In this document: positions 45,375-58,261 of the stretch, piece after piece
Numbering within the stretch: the first letter of the stretch is position 1
Layout: every line of letters starts with the position of its first letter
Made by a program: the position numbers and the translations under genes
The notes under the pieces: model-generated
What the model was told of the DNA's origin: nothing
Database searches by the model: none
What the model saw: only the letters and a program-made list of their open reading frames with translations
Origin: Deroplatys truncata
Lineage: Eukaryota; Arthropoda; Insecta; Mantodea; Mantidae
DNA length: 64,000 nt
Assembly: GCA_030765065.1 (NCBI GenBank)
Contig: CM060981.1
Location: forward strand, 229,221,152 to 229,285,151
Direction of reading: 5' to 3'

Positions 45375-46022
45375 TTCTTTCTTTCTTCTATTTGTTGTCA
45401 TCTTTTATCTTGCTTTAGTATTATGTGTACTATAAAAGCATGTACATGAGGGTGCTGTGTGACTGATATGGATCAATGTATTTTATTTAAATGAACACAC
45501 TCATTGATTCAACTTTAACTGTCTGGTTATATTCTTCAATATGCCTTCTTCAGCACGTGCCTGAGTTCAGCAATGGCGCAGAGCCTTTTACTCAAGCCAG
45601 CCGAATGGTCGCTGAAGAGGAAAAAGATATACACCGCGTTGAGATAATACAGAACCGTAAATCAGGACAGCAAGCGAATATATGTGTGGCCCTGCTACCA
45701 CTTCACCTCCATTTACTATTTCTCCTGAAGGGGAAAAAATCTGCGGTTTCTGCTTCCTGCTCCCGGTTTGCAGAAAATAAATCTGCCCCTCGCTGCCATC
45801 GGAAGGGGTCTGGGGAGTTTTTCTTCGCTTCCTTTTCTTAAGCTCAAATGTACCCCAGCATCGCATAGCATTTGTATACTTTCCTATGGTGTTGAGAATC
45901 AACACAAAAATTCCTAATAACACACAATATGAGACGAAGTCTTTGTTAATCACAGGCCTTCAAAGATTATGCGGCACGGAATATTTTACATCATAATGGT
46001 CAAATTGGATGCTCCGATTTTG

Positions 46023-46073
<51 letters not shown>

Positions 46074-49070
46074 GTTTTTGCGTATCACGTACAGACTTTG
46101 AACAGTACTGTTTCAACACAAGATTGAAAGTTCAGTATGCTAGTATTAACATCATTGCATATCTGACTTACGGCATGGTTGTTTAGAATATGTAAAAATG
46201 CTAAATCGTATGACATGTTGTACCACTGTCTATCAGTGTTTACAGGTAATGTTGATCCTAACTCATAAACATTTATTGCCTAAGATAGCAACAGGAACCT
46301 ATCTTAGAATCCTCAGTACAGTTTTAAGCTTCTTCTCAGCAGGACTTTTTTGAAACCGCATTGTGTTGTGAATTTTATTTGTGGAAGAAAATGGCAAGTT
46401 CGAGTGGTATATCTAGGAGGGGCTGTGTGAACACTCCTAACAATTTCTGTTATATCTGTGGATATTATGTGAGAAAATAAACATTACCGCATTCATCAAG
46501 AGTTTATCTGGTCTATTTTAAAATTAAATCAGGACATCAAGACAAGAGTTTTGCTCCTCATATTGTGTGTAAAACGTCTAACACAGTTGTACAAGGGAAT
46601 TCGTTCACCTATGCCCTATGGTATTCCTATGGTATGGTGCGAACAACAAAATCATTTTAATAACTGTTATTTTTGTCTGTGTAACATATCTGAATTCAAT
46701 AGGAAAAACAAGGTGGGCATTATATATCCAAACTTGCCATCAACGATTAGGCCTGTGTTTCATGGACCGGATGTTCCTGTACTGTTACTTCGAGTGTAGA
46801 AGATGATTTAAATTGGTCCCCAGACTTGGAAGATGACATTCTAAATCCATTGCATCTGTCATAAAATAAGTTTGAAATTTCCTAGTTTAATGCAAACTGT
46901 TTCACTGTAGAATTGAGATACTTTCTTAGACTGCATGATTTCAGGTATTTTAAATTGTACTTAAAAACTGGAAATAAACTCAAATATTACATACTCCCTT
47001 TCTGCATGCCCCCCAAAAAGGTATGTGATTCGAAAAAATGGAAAGATGATTTGAATTCAGCATACCAAAATTAGGTTTATAGATCTATTTAACTCCGTGC
47101 TGCAGAAAAAGGTTTAAATTCGCAGGCCGTGAATTTATTATTGTAAAATGGTTTTGGAATTACTTAGTGCATATCCTAATGGAGTAACCGTAGTTCAATT
47201 GGGAACTCTTCATAGAAAGAGCATACTATTTAAGCGTATACTGAAATATTTGCGTAAGATCGAATCAAGCTAAGAAGGAAAAATTGTCAAGAGTAGATAA
47301 AATGGAAAGGAATGTATCTCAAATAAATGGAATAACCTAAGAAATGGGAATGAGTGAGATAGATAATTGGCGGATAAATTATTAGAAGAGCAGTTGGAAT
47401 AAAGTGAAATTGGGTAAACTATATTGAAAAGTAGAAAATGTTGAAGTTTAGAAGATAAGTACACTTTGAAATATTATACGAAGTCTAAGAAGGAATGGTG
47501 GCGGAAAAAATATGTGGATATTTGCAATAAAATATGAAGAGAAGGATTTGCTTGGGGTAGAGCAGGAATAATTGGCTAATTGGACTAAAACTGACAAAAG
47601 AAGGATGTACGAAGCGGTAGGTAAATCTCTAAATTATATAGTAGAGCGCGCAGAAACTAAAGTTTGGCGAAACGGAGTTTAGAACAATAAGTGAGACAAC
47701 CTACACACAGAAATGTTGCCATTAAAATTGTTTGGAATCAGTAGCAAGGAACATTTAAAACAATTTAGCAACCATGTAGGTATGGTAAAAGAGAAATGGT
47801 GTCGGAAAGTGATTAGGGTAAAGGAAGAATTTAATAACAGAGATGATGAACTGAAGTAAACGTAGAAGGGAATATGTTACATAGGAAAAGCAAAATATAA
47901 ATGTCCAACTTTAAATGTTTATAGGTAGAGTGAAGATGGTACCTTAATATCCAATAACCATGTATAGTTATATAGGGTCTTAAATGCCAAGCACTCTTAA
48001 GAACAGTTTATTTACGTTACTGATAGTAAAAGTGTACCAAAGTGGCCCACTCAAATCGTTCCAAGTTAGTTTATGCCGGATAGCGCGGATGCCAAAAGGT
48101 TTGCCTAAGCACAACTGCAAAGGGGACTCCGTATTGACAGAAAGGAGACCGAAAGGCACCTACACTGCCCCTTTGAACAGCAATGATGCGACAAGTTATT
48201 TTGCACCTATGTATGCGGGAAACATAAAACTGTAAAGGATGGCTTGTTTGGGCCACCTGGTATATATTTTTGTAACCAACGTCTTGGATAAATAAATTCA
48301 TTCCAATAATATTTTCAAATCATTATACAAATACAACGTGGATTTTAATTTTCCTTATTTTTATAACCAGCTAGGGTATTCAGTCTAATAAAAACATTGC
48401 ATATTTGAAATAAGAATAATAGAGTACATTTTATGTATGTTTACATAATTCCGAACTAATCCAAATGACCTTATCTCATGTCACTGACTGCTGCATGTGT
48501 CATGTGATAACATTGATTACTCAGAAATGTCATTAAGATTTGTTCCATAGTATGGAAGCTAGTACTTCCAAAACATAACTATTATAGCTCAGCAATATAC
48601 TGACACTGCCTGACACTCCGAATGAACAAAGATAAACGTATTAAGTTTAAAATGGAAGTAGAACAAGATAATTTGCTACCTTTATAGAAAACTACTCATG
48701 TGGATAATTACATTAAAATTTAAACTGTAACCCTATATCACATTAACTGCACGATTTCAAAGCTTGGTCCATAGATTAATAAATATACCTCTTGAAAAGG
48801 AAAAATTTAATGTGAAATTGAAATATATTAAGAATGTAGCTATTTTAGTTCACAATTAATATCTTAGTTAAAAATTACAAGTGAAAACATATGTTATAGG
48901 CTTCTAGCACTTTACAAAATTCAAAACCTACAAACTTGGTTTATAAATAATTTACACTCCATTCTGCTATGTTTAAACAGTTTGAAAGGATTTTCAAGAA
49001 ACATGATATTCAACTTGCACCTCAAAATAATTTTAACTTGAGAAATATTTTGAAAACACCATTAACTAAC
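45375..49070. other. Long unassigned intergenic stretch
   Basis: It contains one (TAA)n microsatellite (46021-46074). No open frame has a recognised domain, and no Rep, LTR or SINE was found. Confidence 0.5.
46021..46074 (+). repeat. (TAA)n microsatellite
   Basis: About 17 uninterrupted AAT units. Confidence 0.95.
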
Positions 49071-49080
49071 ACTGTAGAAT

Positions 49081-49645
49081 AAAGCTGACGAACTTGCAAA
49101 GCAAGGATCGACTCACCTGAAACCGAAACCAGGGTCACCTCTACGCACCCTAAGTATTCCATTAGAGAGGCTATAACAAACAGCTCTCTTTGGCCTGGAA
49201 GAGGATTCCAGGAATTCGGCATAGAAAATTGCTTATCAAGGACCATGCAAACTTCCAACTCACAGACTGCTTAAATGTAGTAAGTCTCAGTTAAAAACAA
49301 CAGTAAACTTTTCCAGGGCACGCACCAGTGAGAAAGCACCTACATATAATAGGAAGGTTTCAGGGCAAACTGACTATAGAGTGTGGATCTGAAACTGAAA
49401 CAGCCTATCACATATTATGCTCCTGTGAAGCGTTACCATCAAGGACATATAAGATCTCTGAGAAACGTTTTATGGAACCAGAGGACTACTACCCCATATT
49501 GGGCCTGTATAATCTGGTGGTGAGGGACACAGGACTAGTGTGAAGCGGTAGCAAGCATTACAGGGTTAGCAAAATAAGCCTTTTGGCTACAGTGCAACCG
49601 GAGCTTTTGCAGACGGGCTCTAGTCCACAAATAAACACTAGAAAG
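49081..49645 (+). pseudogene. 3' end of a non-LTR retrotransposon (RNase H and C-terminal tail)
   Basis: Around 49081-49110 the plus strand reads KADELAKQGS, the end of the RNase H domain in I/R1/Jockey-type ORF2 proteins. The last part (49328-49543) reads RKHLHIIGRF, then a Cys/His-containing tail (ECGSETETAYHILCSCEAL) and a PEDYYPILGLYNL end typical of insect ORF2 C-termini. Stops and shifts separate the two. A ~100-base 3' untranslated region follows. The 5' truncation is normal for such elements. Confidence 0.75.
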
Positions 49646-49770
49646 CATAAAAATGTAGAAGCTTAAGAGATTCAATGTCAACAATGTGAAAATCTATGCA
49701 TTGGTAGGACCGAAAGAAATTTGAAAAAAAGTTTGGGATAAAACAAAGGAGTATTAAATTAAAACAAATA

Positions 49771-50379
49771 CGACGGTTGTCCAGAAAGTAACCTCCGTTT
49801 TAAACATGAAACCGCTATACACACAAAAGGTTTATTATATACATCTGGAAACTACAGATTTTCTCTATTTTACTACATAGTCACCAAACACACTCAAGCA
49901 CTTGTCATGCCTTTAATACCCTCTGCGTAAAATTCTGCCGCCTGTGAACTAAGCCAACCTGTCGCGGCGTTTTGAAGCTCTTCGTCATTGCTAAAGCGCT
50001 GAGCCGTAAGCCACATTTTCATGTATGGGAACAGATTGAAGTTGCTAGGGGCCAACTCCGGGCTGTACGGGGGATGGTCAAAAACGTCGCATTTGAACTT
50101 GGCCAAAAGTTTATTTGTGTTGTTTGCTCTACGAGGGAGAGCGTTGTGTTGCAAAAACACACCAAATTACAGAAGAACGCGACGTTTGTTTTGGATTGCT
50201 CTTCTTAACCTTTTCACATTTCACACGCATTTCCCACTTGCTATTTCGGCGCGGCGGCACGATATTCCACCTTGCACAGCTAGAAGCGTAATGAGCCACC
50301 TTGATGTCTAACTGGCGGCGCTACTGCCACTACTTCTTGTGCTGTGCATGAACGGAGGTTACTTTCTGGACAGCCCTCG
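49771..50379 (-). mobile_element. mariner deletion derivative with terminal repeats
   Basis: TA flanks both ends (49769-49770 and 50380-50381). The ends share CGA[CG]GG.TGTCCAGAAAGTAACCTCCGTT in inverted orientation. The element is 609 bp, about half the usual 1.25-1.3 kb. The transposase C-terminus lies next to the left end. The leader side remains at the right, so an internal deletion near 50165 removed the middle. Confidence 0.9.
49894..50160 (-). pseudogene. mariner transposase C-terminal part
   Basis: The 88-codon minus frame starts within the second catalytic block (FLQHNALPRRANNT, where family members have Asp before NA) and includes DHPPYSPELAPSNFNLFPYM. The third catalytic Asp (normally LAPSD) reads Asn. 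Both visible catalytic acids are thus lost. The first half of the protein is deleted. Confidence 0.88.
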
Positions 50380-50381
50380 TA

Positions 50382-50938
50382 GATAATTCTGCTATTACTA
50401 ATCACTTTAGAACCTCAAATCATGGGATAGGCCGAGAAATCAAGCTGCTTAAAGCCAATCCATTCCTTCACAATTGAATATATGGGAGAAAATACTTATT
50501 CATCACAACATTCATAACATTTTGAATTTTTAAATTCCGCCATTTGACTTCTTGGTGCAATTCATCTAGTCAACTCATAGGAGACGAGAGGGCAGGCAGA
50601 GAAGTTCGCCATCTACACTACAGAGAGCACTTGTTCCAGATCAGATGAAAACCGAATCAGACCAGTCGAGTAGAAACTACTTATAACAGAGGGCAGTTAT
50701 TTCACCTTCTACTGCACACATGGGGGACAGGGGAGAGAATCTGGTAGAGTTAGTCGACAGGCCGAGCTGAAGATGGGAACTAGGTTCTTCCCGAAAACGA
50801 TCCTGAGAACAACGACATCAAGAGCCGAGTGATGAGAAGTAAGAAAGGTCGACCAAGTAAATTACTGCACTGCATGCAGTAGCAGCACTTGGCATCTGTA
50901 CGACAAGTATCCTAACGAAACAACTTCTGCTATGTATT
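50382..50938. other. Unassigned intergenic DNA
   Basis: GC-richer from about 50580 to 50900 without a recognisable domain or boundary. Confidence 0.45.
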
Positions 50939-51474
50939 ACCTTCTCTACTACATGCACTAAGTAGGGGAAGTATTGTATTCCACCCAAAAATTCGATACC
51001 GAGATTTCACCGGAAATACATGTTTTGAGACCCCCTGAATCCAAAAAAAGCATTTTTAGAAACATGTCCGTGTGTGTGTGTTTCTGTGTCTGTGTGTCTG
51101 TGAACAGGATAACTCAGAAAAGAACAGTCGGATAAACACCAAACTTGGTATTTAGGTTCAGTATCCTCCAGAGATGCGACATGAAGGTTTTCAAGAAAAT
51201 CCCCCACCCAAGATTACCCTTTACATGGAGAATTTTTCGAAAAGTTTAATTTTCTCAAAAATGGCTCTAACGATTTTGATTAAAATATCATATGTTTAAG
51301 ATATTTTCATGACAAATGAAATGTATATCTCAAATTTTCTGGGAATGTCTCCCCAAAAGTATTCTTCATTGTGAACGACTTTTGCATAACTGGTAAACCA
51401 TGAGAGATAGACAAAATTTTGCTACACAAAAATGTAGATCGCGTTAAAATACACAATTTATGGCATATACATTT
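50939..51474 (+). repeat. Rep subtype A host copy, left part
   Basis: It starts CTTCTCTACTACATGC and stops in GGCATATACATTT, where another copy is inserted. The matching right part resumes at about 52420. Confidence 0.9.
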
Positions 51475-51476
51475 TT

Positions 51477-51629
51477 ACTTTCTCTACTACGTATAGTAAG
51501 TAGGGGAAGAATTGCATTCCACCCAAAAATTCGATACCGAGATTTCACCGGAAATACATGTTTTGAGACCTCCAGAATCCAAAAAAAGCATTTTTGGAAA
51601 CATGTTCTTGTATGTGTCTGTGTGTGTGT

Positions 51630-51663
<34 letters not shown>

Positions 51664-52417
51664 CTGTGTGTCTGTGAACAGCATAACTCAAAAACGAACA
51701 GTCGGATAAGCACCAAACTTGGTATTTAGGTTCAGTATCTTCCAGAGATGGGACACGAAGGTTTTCAAGAAAATCCCCCCCACCCCAGACTACCCTTTAC
51801 ATGGAAGATTTTTCGAAAATTTTAATTTTCTCAAAAATGGCTCTAACAATTTTGATGAAAATATCATATATTTAAGATAATGTTATGAGAAATGAAATGT
51901 ATATCTCGAATTTTCTGGGAATGTCTCCAAAAGTATTCTTCATTGTGAACGACTTTTGCATAACTGGTAAACCATAAGAGATAGACAAAATGTTACTACA
52001 CAAAAAATGTAGATCGCGTTAAAATACACAACTTATGTCATATACATTTCTTTTGTTGAGTGAACCGTTTTCGAGATATTGCTTGTTATTTCCTTAAATT
52101 TTTCAATACTTATTTTCTCAAATGGGAATTCGTTATTCATTTTTTTGTCTTGGATATGCAAAGAGTATTAATCTGTGACCAAGGGAATGGTGCTGCACCT
52201 AGCAACCGGCTAATAAGAGATATGTATGTGCTTAAAGGCTACTGTTTTTCTATATTGCCCTTGTAAATATATTTTCCCCTACATCTACAAGAAAATTAGC
52301 AATAAGATAGGGTCTGCAAATGTTTATCCCGATTAACATGAACTAGATGGAGAATAAGCGTTTGTAAAAATACTTTGTACAAGAGTAGAGAAAGTCATGT
52401 GAGTGTAACACATCAGA
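51477..52417 (+). repeat. Rep subtype A variant, complete copy nested in another Rep
   Basis: It runs from ACTTTCTCTACTACGTATAG to ACACATCAGA, flanked by T runs that belong to the host copy. It shares variant middle sequence with 15225-16170. It contains (TG)n at 51618-51675. Confidence 0.92.
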
Positions 52418-52419
52418 TT

Positions 52420-52736
52420 TTTTTGTTGAGTGAACCATTTTAGAGATATTGCTTGTTATTTCCTTAACGTTTTCAATACTTATACTTTTTCTCAAATTCA
52501 TTTTTTTATGTCCTCGACATGCAAAGAGAATGGAATACGCCACATAGCAACCAGCGCTTAAAAATTTGACTATCACTTATAACCTACCATATTCCCCTTG
52601 CATCTACAGGAAAATTAGCAATAAGATTGACATCTCGATATCTCGATTAACATGAAACATATGGAGAATAAGCGTTTGTAAAAATAGTCTGTACAAGAGT
52701 AGAGAAAGTCATGTGAGTGTAACACATCAGATTTTT
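52420..52736 (+). repeat. Rep subtype A host copy, right part
   Basis: It continues the copy begun at 50939 with TTTTGTTGAGTGAACC and ends ACACATCAGATTTTTTTT. Confidence 0.9.
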
Positions 52737-53576
52737 TTTGTTTGATCGGAGTACTTGTTACCAAGGCTAGCTAATGCAACAGGAATTTGTCGAATGAGAG
52801 ATTCGCGACTTCCTTCCGCGAATGTTAATAAAATATTATCTTTGTGAAATGGTTGTATGTTTGTAGGGCTGTGCAAGAAATTTTAAAATGGTTTAATGTT
52901 TATTTTAGTTTACTTCACGCTAACGGCATATCCCTCTACGTGCGACACTTTTGATGCCGTCGCCAACATCTCCGTCGTCCATGAATGAGCTGGCACCTGC
53001 TTTAGTGATGAATTTTGAGACATTCTTCTGAGGGTATGCATGGGTGCGTGTAAGAATAGACATCAGTTAATTTGATTAATACATTTAATGGAGATATTTG
53101 AAGCGAGTTGCCAACGGTTTATGGATGAAGAATTAAAACTTTTTCTGAATCTTAACACGAGTAGTTGTAACGATGGAGTTATAACTGGCATGTTCTGAAG
53201 TATTAAGAAATTTAAGATTTACAATATTTCCATAACAAGAATAAGAAGCGTGCGTTGCCTGAATCACTGAAATACTAGACGGCAAAACCCCTTGCGGCTA
53301 CCGCCAAGTAAGTGGTGACCCGAGCGCGGTCTTTAGGCGCTAAGGACTGCCGATAGTCGACCACAGTAAAACACTTCCGTGACGTGTAAAAGACTGGAAA
53401 GACGTTAATTTTAGTAATGCACGCTCTTTTATTAACTTAAGTCCCGCCTACTTTACGACTATCCTACCAAAGTTTCCAGATTATACCTTGCCAAATCTCA
53501 AGCTTCATTCGCATCTGAAACGCAACCTTTGCTAAATTCTAAATTTCATTTCCCTTTCTGATTTTCACAACTGGTA
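52737..53576. other. Unassigned intergenic DNA
   Basis: Nothing recognised. A GC-rich patch at 53280-53400 has no clear identity. Confidence 0.45.
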
Positions 53577-53578
53577 TA

Positions 53579-54851
53579 CGAGGGCGGATTTATTAGTCAG
53601 TGATATTTTAAAGAAAATAATATTTTAAAAAACATCAGTTTTCATCTATATAGCCTCCTTTCAATTAAATACAAGTTATCCAATGTTTCTCCAATTTTTT
53701 AACCCTTCCGAAAATTATGATTTTTCGAAATCTCCAAAATATGAGGTTATTTCTGCCATGATTTGTTCACTGGACATGAATTTCTTTCCAGCGAGCCGAT
53801 TTTTCAGGTTTGCAAAGAGGAAAAAGTCGCTCGGAGCCAAATCTGGAGAATATGGTGGGTGAGGTGGCTTTTCGTAGCCCAACTCCACGAATTTTGCGAT
53901 GACAATGGCTGACGTTTGTGTGGGTGCAGTATTCTGGAGAAAGAGAACCCTTTTCTTTACCAAATTGGGTCGTTTCTTTAGCAATTCCTTATGAAGCTGA
54001 TCCAGCATTGCGGCATAATATGAACCTGTGATCCTTTTACCTTTTTCCAGGTAGTGGATGTCTATCATTTCTTATGAATCCCAAAAGACAGCTGTCATGT
54101 TCTTTTCCTGCCGACGGAATGGTTTTCGCTTTATATGCAGCAGGTTTGCCGAAGGAAATCCACTGTTTTGATTGTTGTTTGGTTTCAGGTTGATAACAAT
54201 GGATCAAAGTTTCATCAACTGTAATATGACGCCGCAAAAATTCATTTGGTTTGCTTTAGAATATGGTCAAACATCCCTGTGAAATGGTCACACGATTCTG
54301 CTTGTTCTCAACTGTGGGCGGCACTCGTCTCGCTGGCAGTTTTCTCATACTCAAAAATTCGTGCAGAATGTTATACACCCGTTCACTGAAGATGTTTACC
54401 GTCTTGGCTATCTCATGAATTTTCAGTCGGCGGCCTTCCAACATAAAATCGTGAACTTTGTTCACCATTTCTTCTGTTGTCACCTCAACCGGTCGTCCTG
54501 TGCGCACGGCAACTCTTGTGCTTGAACGGCCACATCGAAATTCTGTGAACCATGCTATGTGATGGAACAGAGTCCCCATAATACTTGTTCAGCTTTTCTT
54601 CCGTTTCCTTCACCGTCTTACCACGCAAAAAGTAGTGATTTATCAGAACACGAAATTCACTTTTCTCCATTTTATACGAAGCAGCACACATCTGCTTATT
54701 TTAGACGACCTCGACAATGTTCTAAGACACCAATGCCGACGAGTTTCTGCGATTATACCCAGAATAGATGTAAGACTTGGGTGCAAACAACAAAACCTGT
54801 GATTAGAAAGTAATCTCTCGTCAAAGTCATGGACTTATCAATCCACCCTCG
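53579..54851 (-). mobile_element. mariner transposon, full length with terminal repeats
   Basis: The 1273-bp unit is flanked by TA (53577-53578 and 54852-54853). Ends in inverted orientation read CGAGGGCGGATTTATTAGTC and CGAGGGTGGATTGATAAGTC. The length is normal for mariner. The transposase is on the minus strand and broken. Confidence 0.95.
53715..54691 (-). pseudogene. mariner transposase, frameshifted and catalytically dead
   Basis: The N-terminus from 54691 (KSEFRVLINHYFLRGKTVKE, HTH region) is in one frame. The following segment (54579-54256) has GRPVEVTTEEMVNKV and the second HTH. The first catalytic Asp is in ITVDETLIHCY (54237-54037 frame). The last frame (54068-53715) has LQNTAPTQTS where the family has Asp-Asn before AP, so the second catalytic Asp is Asn. 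The third Asp survives in SPDLAPSDFFLF. At least three frame changes occur. The C-terminus is complete. Confidence 0.93.
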
Positions 54852-54853
54852 TA

Positions 54854-56237
54854 TGTGCATTTTCAAGGAACTCTGATTTCTTTCTTACCTGAAACTTGAT
54901 CTAATGGGTTTCTTGTTGACTGGGTTCACCGAAACACCTAATTGCCTTAGCTACTCTGACTTGTAACTAATTGCTTTGCCCGAACACATTATTTTACCTT
55001 ATCCACCTGCAGAATTGTAACTAGTTGGTGTTACATTATGCATTTTGTAATGGAAATTATCGTGTCTTTATGAAATTATTAATCGTACAACTCAATTCCG
55101 GTATCAATGCTTTTGCGTGCAAATTTCGAGGTACTTTATTTGATCTATGCTTTAGGATTAATGCCGTTAACCTAATTAGTACTTTCGGATTGACGCCGTG
55201 CTTGCTAGGCAACGTTTGTGCCAAGTGTGTACTATATTATGTCCTTCCTCTGACACTCGCTTCAAAAAGTTGACTCAAAATAATGATGTGACACGTTTTG
55301 AAACGAACATTCAGTTGAACGCAATGAATGATTGTATTAATAGTTGTACTTTAATAAAACGATTTTGTATAAACCTACTTTTTACAAAATATTGTGAAAC
55401 CAAACAGGAAATTTAAAATTTCAGTTTACTGAAATGCTGTAGGTATCTTCGTAACTCAGAACTGCTGAGGAACTGTGTATAAAACGTTCGTATTTCTTAT
55501 GGAAGTAAGGATGTGGAAGGCACATCTTATTTCCAGCTTGTTTTCGCAGTGTATATCTGATACACTGAAACACATTTCCGCATATATCAGCCGCAGCTGC
55601 CGCTTCAGTCAACGACTCCTTGGGGGCCTCCTCCTGCCTGAGAACCTATCTCCCTTTCCAGACGTGTAAGGGAAATTTACATCCATGTACACAAAGTGAG
55701 CTGGTTTCCGTCGCGGGATGTTATATCTGCTTTCCCTTTTTATTCTATGGCTCTTGCGCTATACTTTCAATTTTGGAAGCATGGCGTTTGTTATTAGAGA
55801 AGGGCTGCAAGAGAAATTAACACTTTGCTGCTAAAAAACTAAACAAATATACTAGGAACATTGCGCACAGAATTAGTTTTCGAATTTAATAATATTAGAG
55901 GTATTACAAATTGGTAGAAAAAGCATTGACATTATTGGTGAATGATGCAAGCTTAAGTTGAAAACTCGGTACACTGTTAAAATTATCAATGTATATTTGC
56001 TTGCTCATTACAAACACTTAAAGGAGTTCAAAATGAGTGCATTCTTTCGCGCAAAAATTAAAACTTACTGCAAAATAAAACTTCAGGAGGAGCAATTTCC
56101 ATTAAAAAGTTAGTGAGTGGATGCTTCATGATTTTTGTTGATGGGCCAACTCTTCTTTAATAATATTTTATGATTCTATGCATGATATAAAATTACATTC
56201 TGTTGCTATATACATTCTCGTCAAAAGTATAAGTTTT
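54854..56237. other. Unassigned intergenic DNA
   Basis: Several short open frames, none with a recognisable domain. Confidence 0.5.
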
Positions 56238-56392
56238 ACCTTCTCTGCACGTACTAGGACGTAGCAGAAGTATTGCATTCCATCCAAAAATTCGATACCG
56301 AGATTTCAAGGGAAGTACATGTTTGGAGAACCTCTGCATTCAAAAGAATTTTTAGAAAAATGTGTGTGCGTGAATAGCATAACTCAAGAATT
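56238..56392 (+). repeat. Rep 5' fragment, forward
   Basis: CCTTCTCTGCACGTAC, AAAATTCGATACCGAGATTTCA and GCATAACTCAAGAAT follow the first ~150 bases of Rep. Confidence 0.75.
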
Positions 56393-56634
56393 CTGATACG
56401 CTGCACTCACATGACTTTATCTACTCTTGTACAAACTAATTTCGCAGAGGCGTGTTGTCCATCCACTTCATGTTAATCGAGATAAACATTTGCAGACACT
56501 ATCTTATTGCTAATTTTCTTACAGATGCAAGGGGTAGTCTTTAAGCGATAGTCAAATCTTTTAACCGCTGGTTGCTATATAGAGCATTCCATTCTCTTTG
56601 CATGTCCAAGACATAAAAAAAACATAGTATGTTT
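56393..56634 (-). repeat. Rep subtype A end fragment, reverse
   Basis: It starts TCTGATACGCTGCACTCACATGAC and ends CATGTCCAAGACATAAAAAAAA. It joins the preceding forward fragment, so two Rep pieces meet head to head. Confidence 0.8.
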
Positions 56635-56749
56635 CACTAGTGGATAACTTCAGATCTTTGTAGATGACGCTGAGACCTTTTCAATGTGCTATATTACTTG
56701 ATTTTTTGAAAAATTGTCATTTAACAGGTTTTGCAAGTGGACCACTCAA

Positions 56750-57180
56750 TTGTAATAGTATTAGAAATTATATAAAAATAATAGTAATAATAATAAGTGA
56801 TAAAATGTAATAATAATAATATCAATCAGAAAGAGTAATGTTGTTAATGAATTATAATAGTAATGACAGTAATAATAATAATAAATACAATAAGGTAATA
56901 ATAATTACAATAATAATAATAATAATATTAATAACAGTAAATAATAAAATTAGGAGTAATGGTAATAGCATTACTAATTATCAAAGTAATAATAAATAGC
57001 AATAATAATAAATTAGTAATAATATTAATAGTTATAAGTAAAAGTAGGAGTAAGAACAACAATTTATAATAAAAAATATATAAATAAGAATAAACTAATA
57101 ATAATAAAAGAAATAACAATTGTAATAATAATAACAGTAAAATATAATAAAATAATAACAATAATAATTATAGGAACAAA
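56750..57180. repeat. Imperfect (TAA)n-rich low-complexity tract
   Basis: More than 400 bases dominated by AATAATAAT with interruptions. The 77-codon minus-strand frame over it (56928-57161) is Leu/Ile-rich because of composition and is not a gene. Confidence 0.85.
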
Positions 57181-58130
57181 ATACAAATAATAATGCTTTA
57201 AATAAACAAACTGATTAAGCAATAGGGAAATAAAGTTAATGATGCGTGCTGGATACCAGCACCCACATTACCGGTCACCGATAATATGTTGTATGGTTTA
57301 CATTAAGGTTATATTAAACATTTATATAGCGAGAAGGTCAAATTTGGAAGTTTTGAATGTTAAATAAAATAGGTTAGTAAGTTAGTAGATTATAATGGAT
57401 AGATGTTCTATAATTGGACATTTTATTGTGTTAGTTTAAAGTATGTAGCGAGTTAGTAGAGTATTTTAGATTGGTGTTTTAATTTGAATTGTATTATGTT
57501 ATATTAAATGATAGTGAATTAGTAGATGAAATTAGTTTGAAGTTTATAAAGTGAAAATTTATTATATTTTCAGTTTATAATAAAGGTGAGTTGCATGTAA
57601 AGTATATTAATGAATAGAACTCAGAGAAGTATAATTTTGCATATTTTGTTTGTTTGACATTTGTAATTGTTAGTGGATTAGTAGATAATTAGATAGCGAT
57701 TTTAGTATTATTTAGATCAATAGTCTAGTTGGAGTTAAGTTTAGGTTTAATTTAGAATATTTTAGAGACTAGTAAAGTAGAAAGTAGAGTAACTTTATTA
57801 TTTTCCTTCCCATTTATAATCCTTTACTATATTTTTATTGAGTACTAATGTTTTATTATATTTACTTCCTAACTTTTGTGCTGTATATTTAGAAAATACT
57901 ATCTCTTATTTTAATTCTTAATCTTACCTGCTTTCTATTTCTTTTCTTTCCTTTTAGTTTATTTCATTCCTATTCTTGTATTTTAATATATTTTATGTTA
58001 TTTATATGCTTATATTATGTATTGATTTTATTTTTATGTATATATTTTAGTACATAAGTAATCTGCTAAAATGAAATGTATTGTAATGTAATTGGAATGT
58101 TTTGTAATAAATGTAAGAATTTGGAAAACA
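57181..58130. other. Unassigned AT-rich DNA
   Basis: Low-complexity, TTAGTAGAT-like words recur between about 57360 and 57790, but no clean period is seen. Confidence 0.4.
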
Positions 58131-58162
58131 CGTCCCGGTTTAAGAAGTTAGGTACCGGGACG
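58131..58162. other. Perfect 9-bp inverted repeat (hairpin)
   Basis: CGTCCCGGT (58131-58139) and ACCGGGACG (58154-58162) are exact inverses with a 14-base spacer, in otherwise very AT-rich DNA. It may be an element end or a transcript hairpin; no family is assigned. Confidence 0.6.
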
Positions 58163-58261
58163 AGTATTTCTGATTTTCATTTATTTTATTTATTTATTAA
58201 TTAATTAATTGATCCGGGACCTGACGAATGCGAATCACATGCGCTACCCGGCGCCACCTCG

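Noticed and set aside
45491-45953. Overlapping frames of 116 and 121 codons on opposite strands
   Set aside because: No domain on either strand, and no repeat or splice context supporting a gene.
56928-57161. Leu/Ile-rich 77-codon frame that could look like a membrane protein
   Set aside because: It is the translation of an imperfect TAA repeat.
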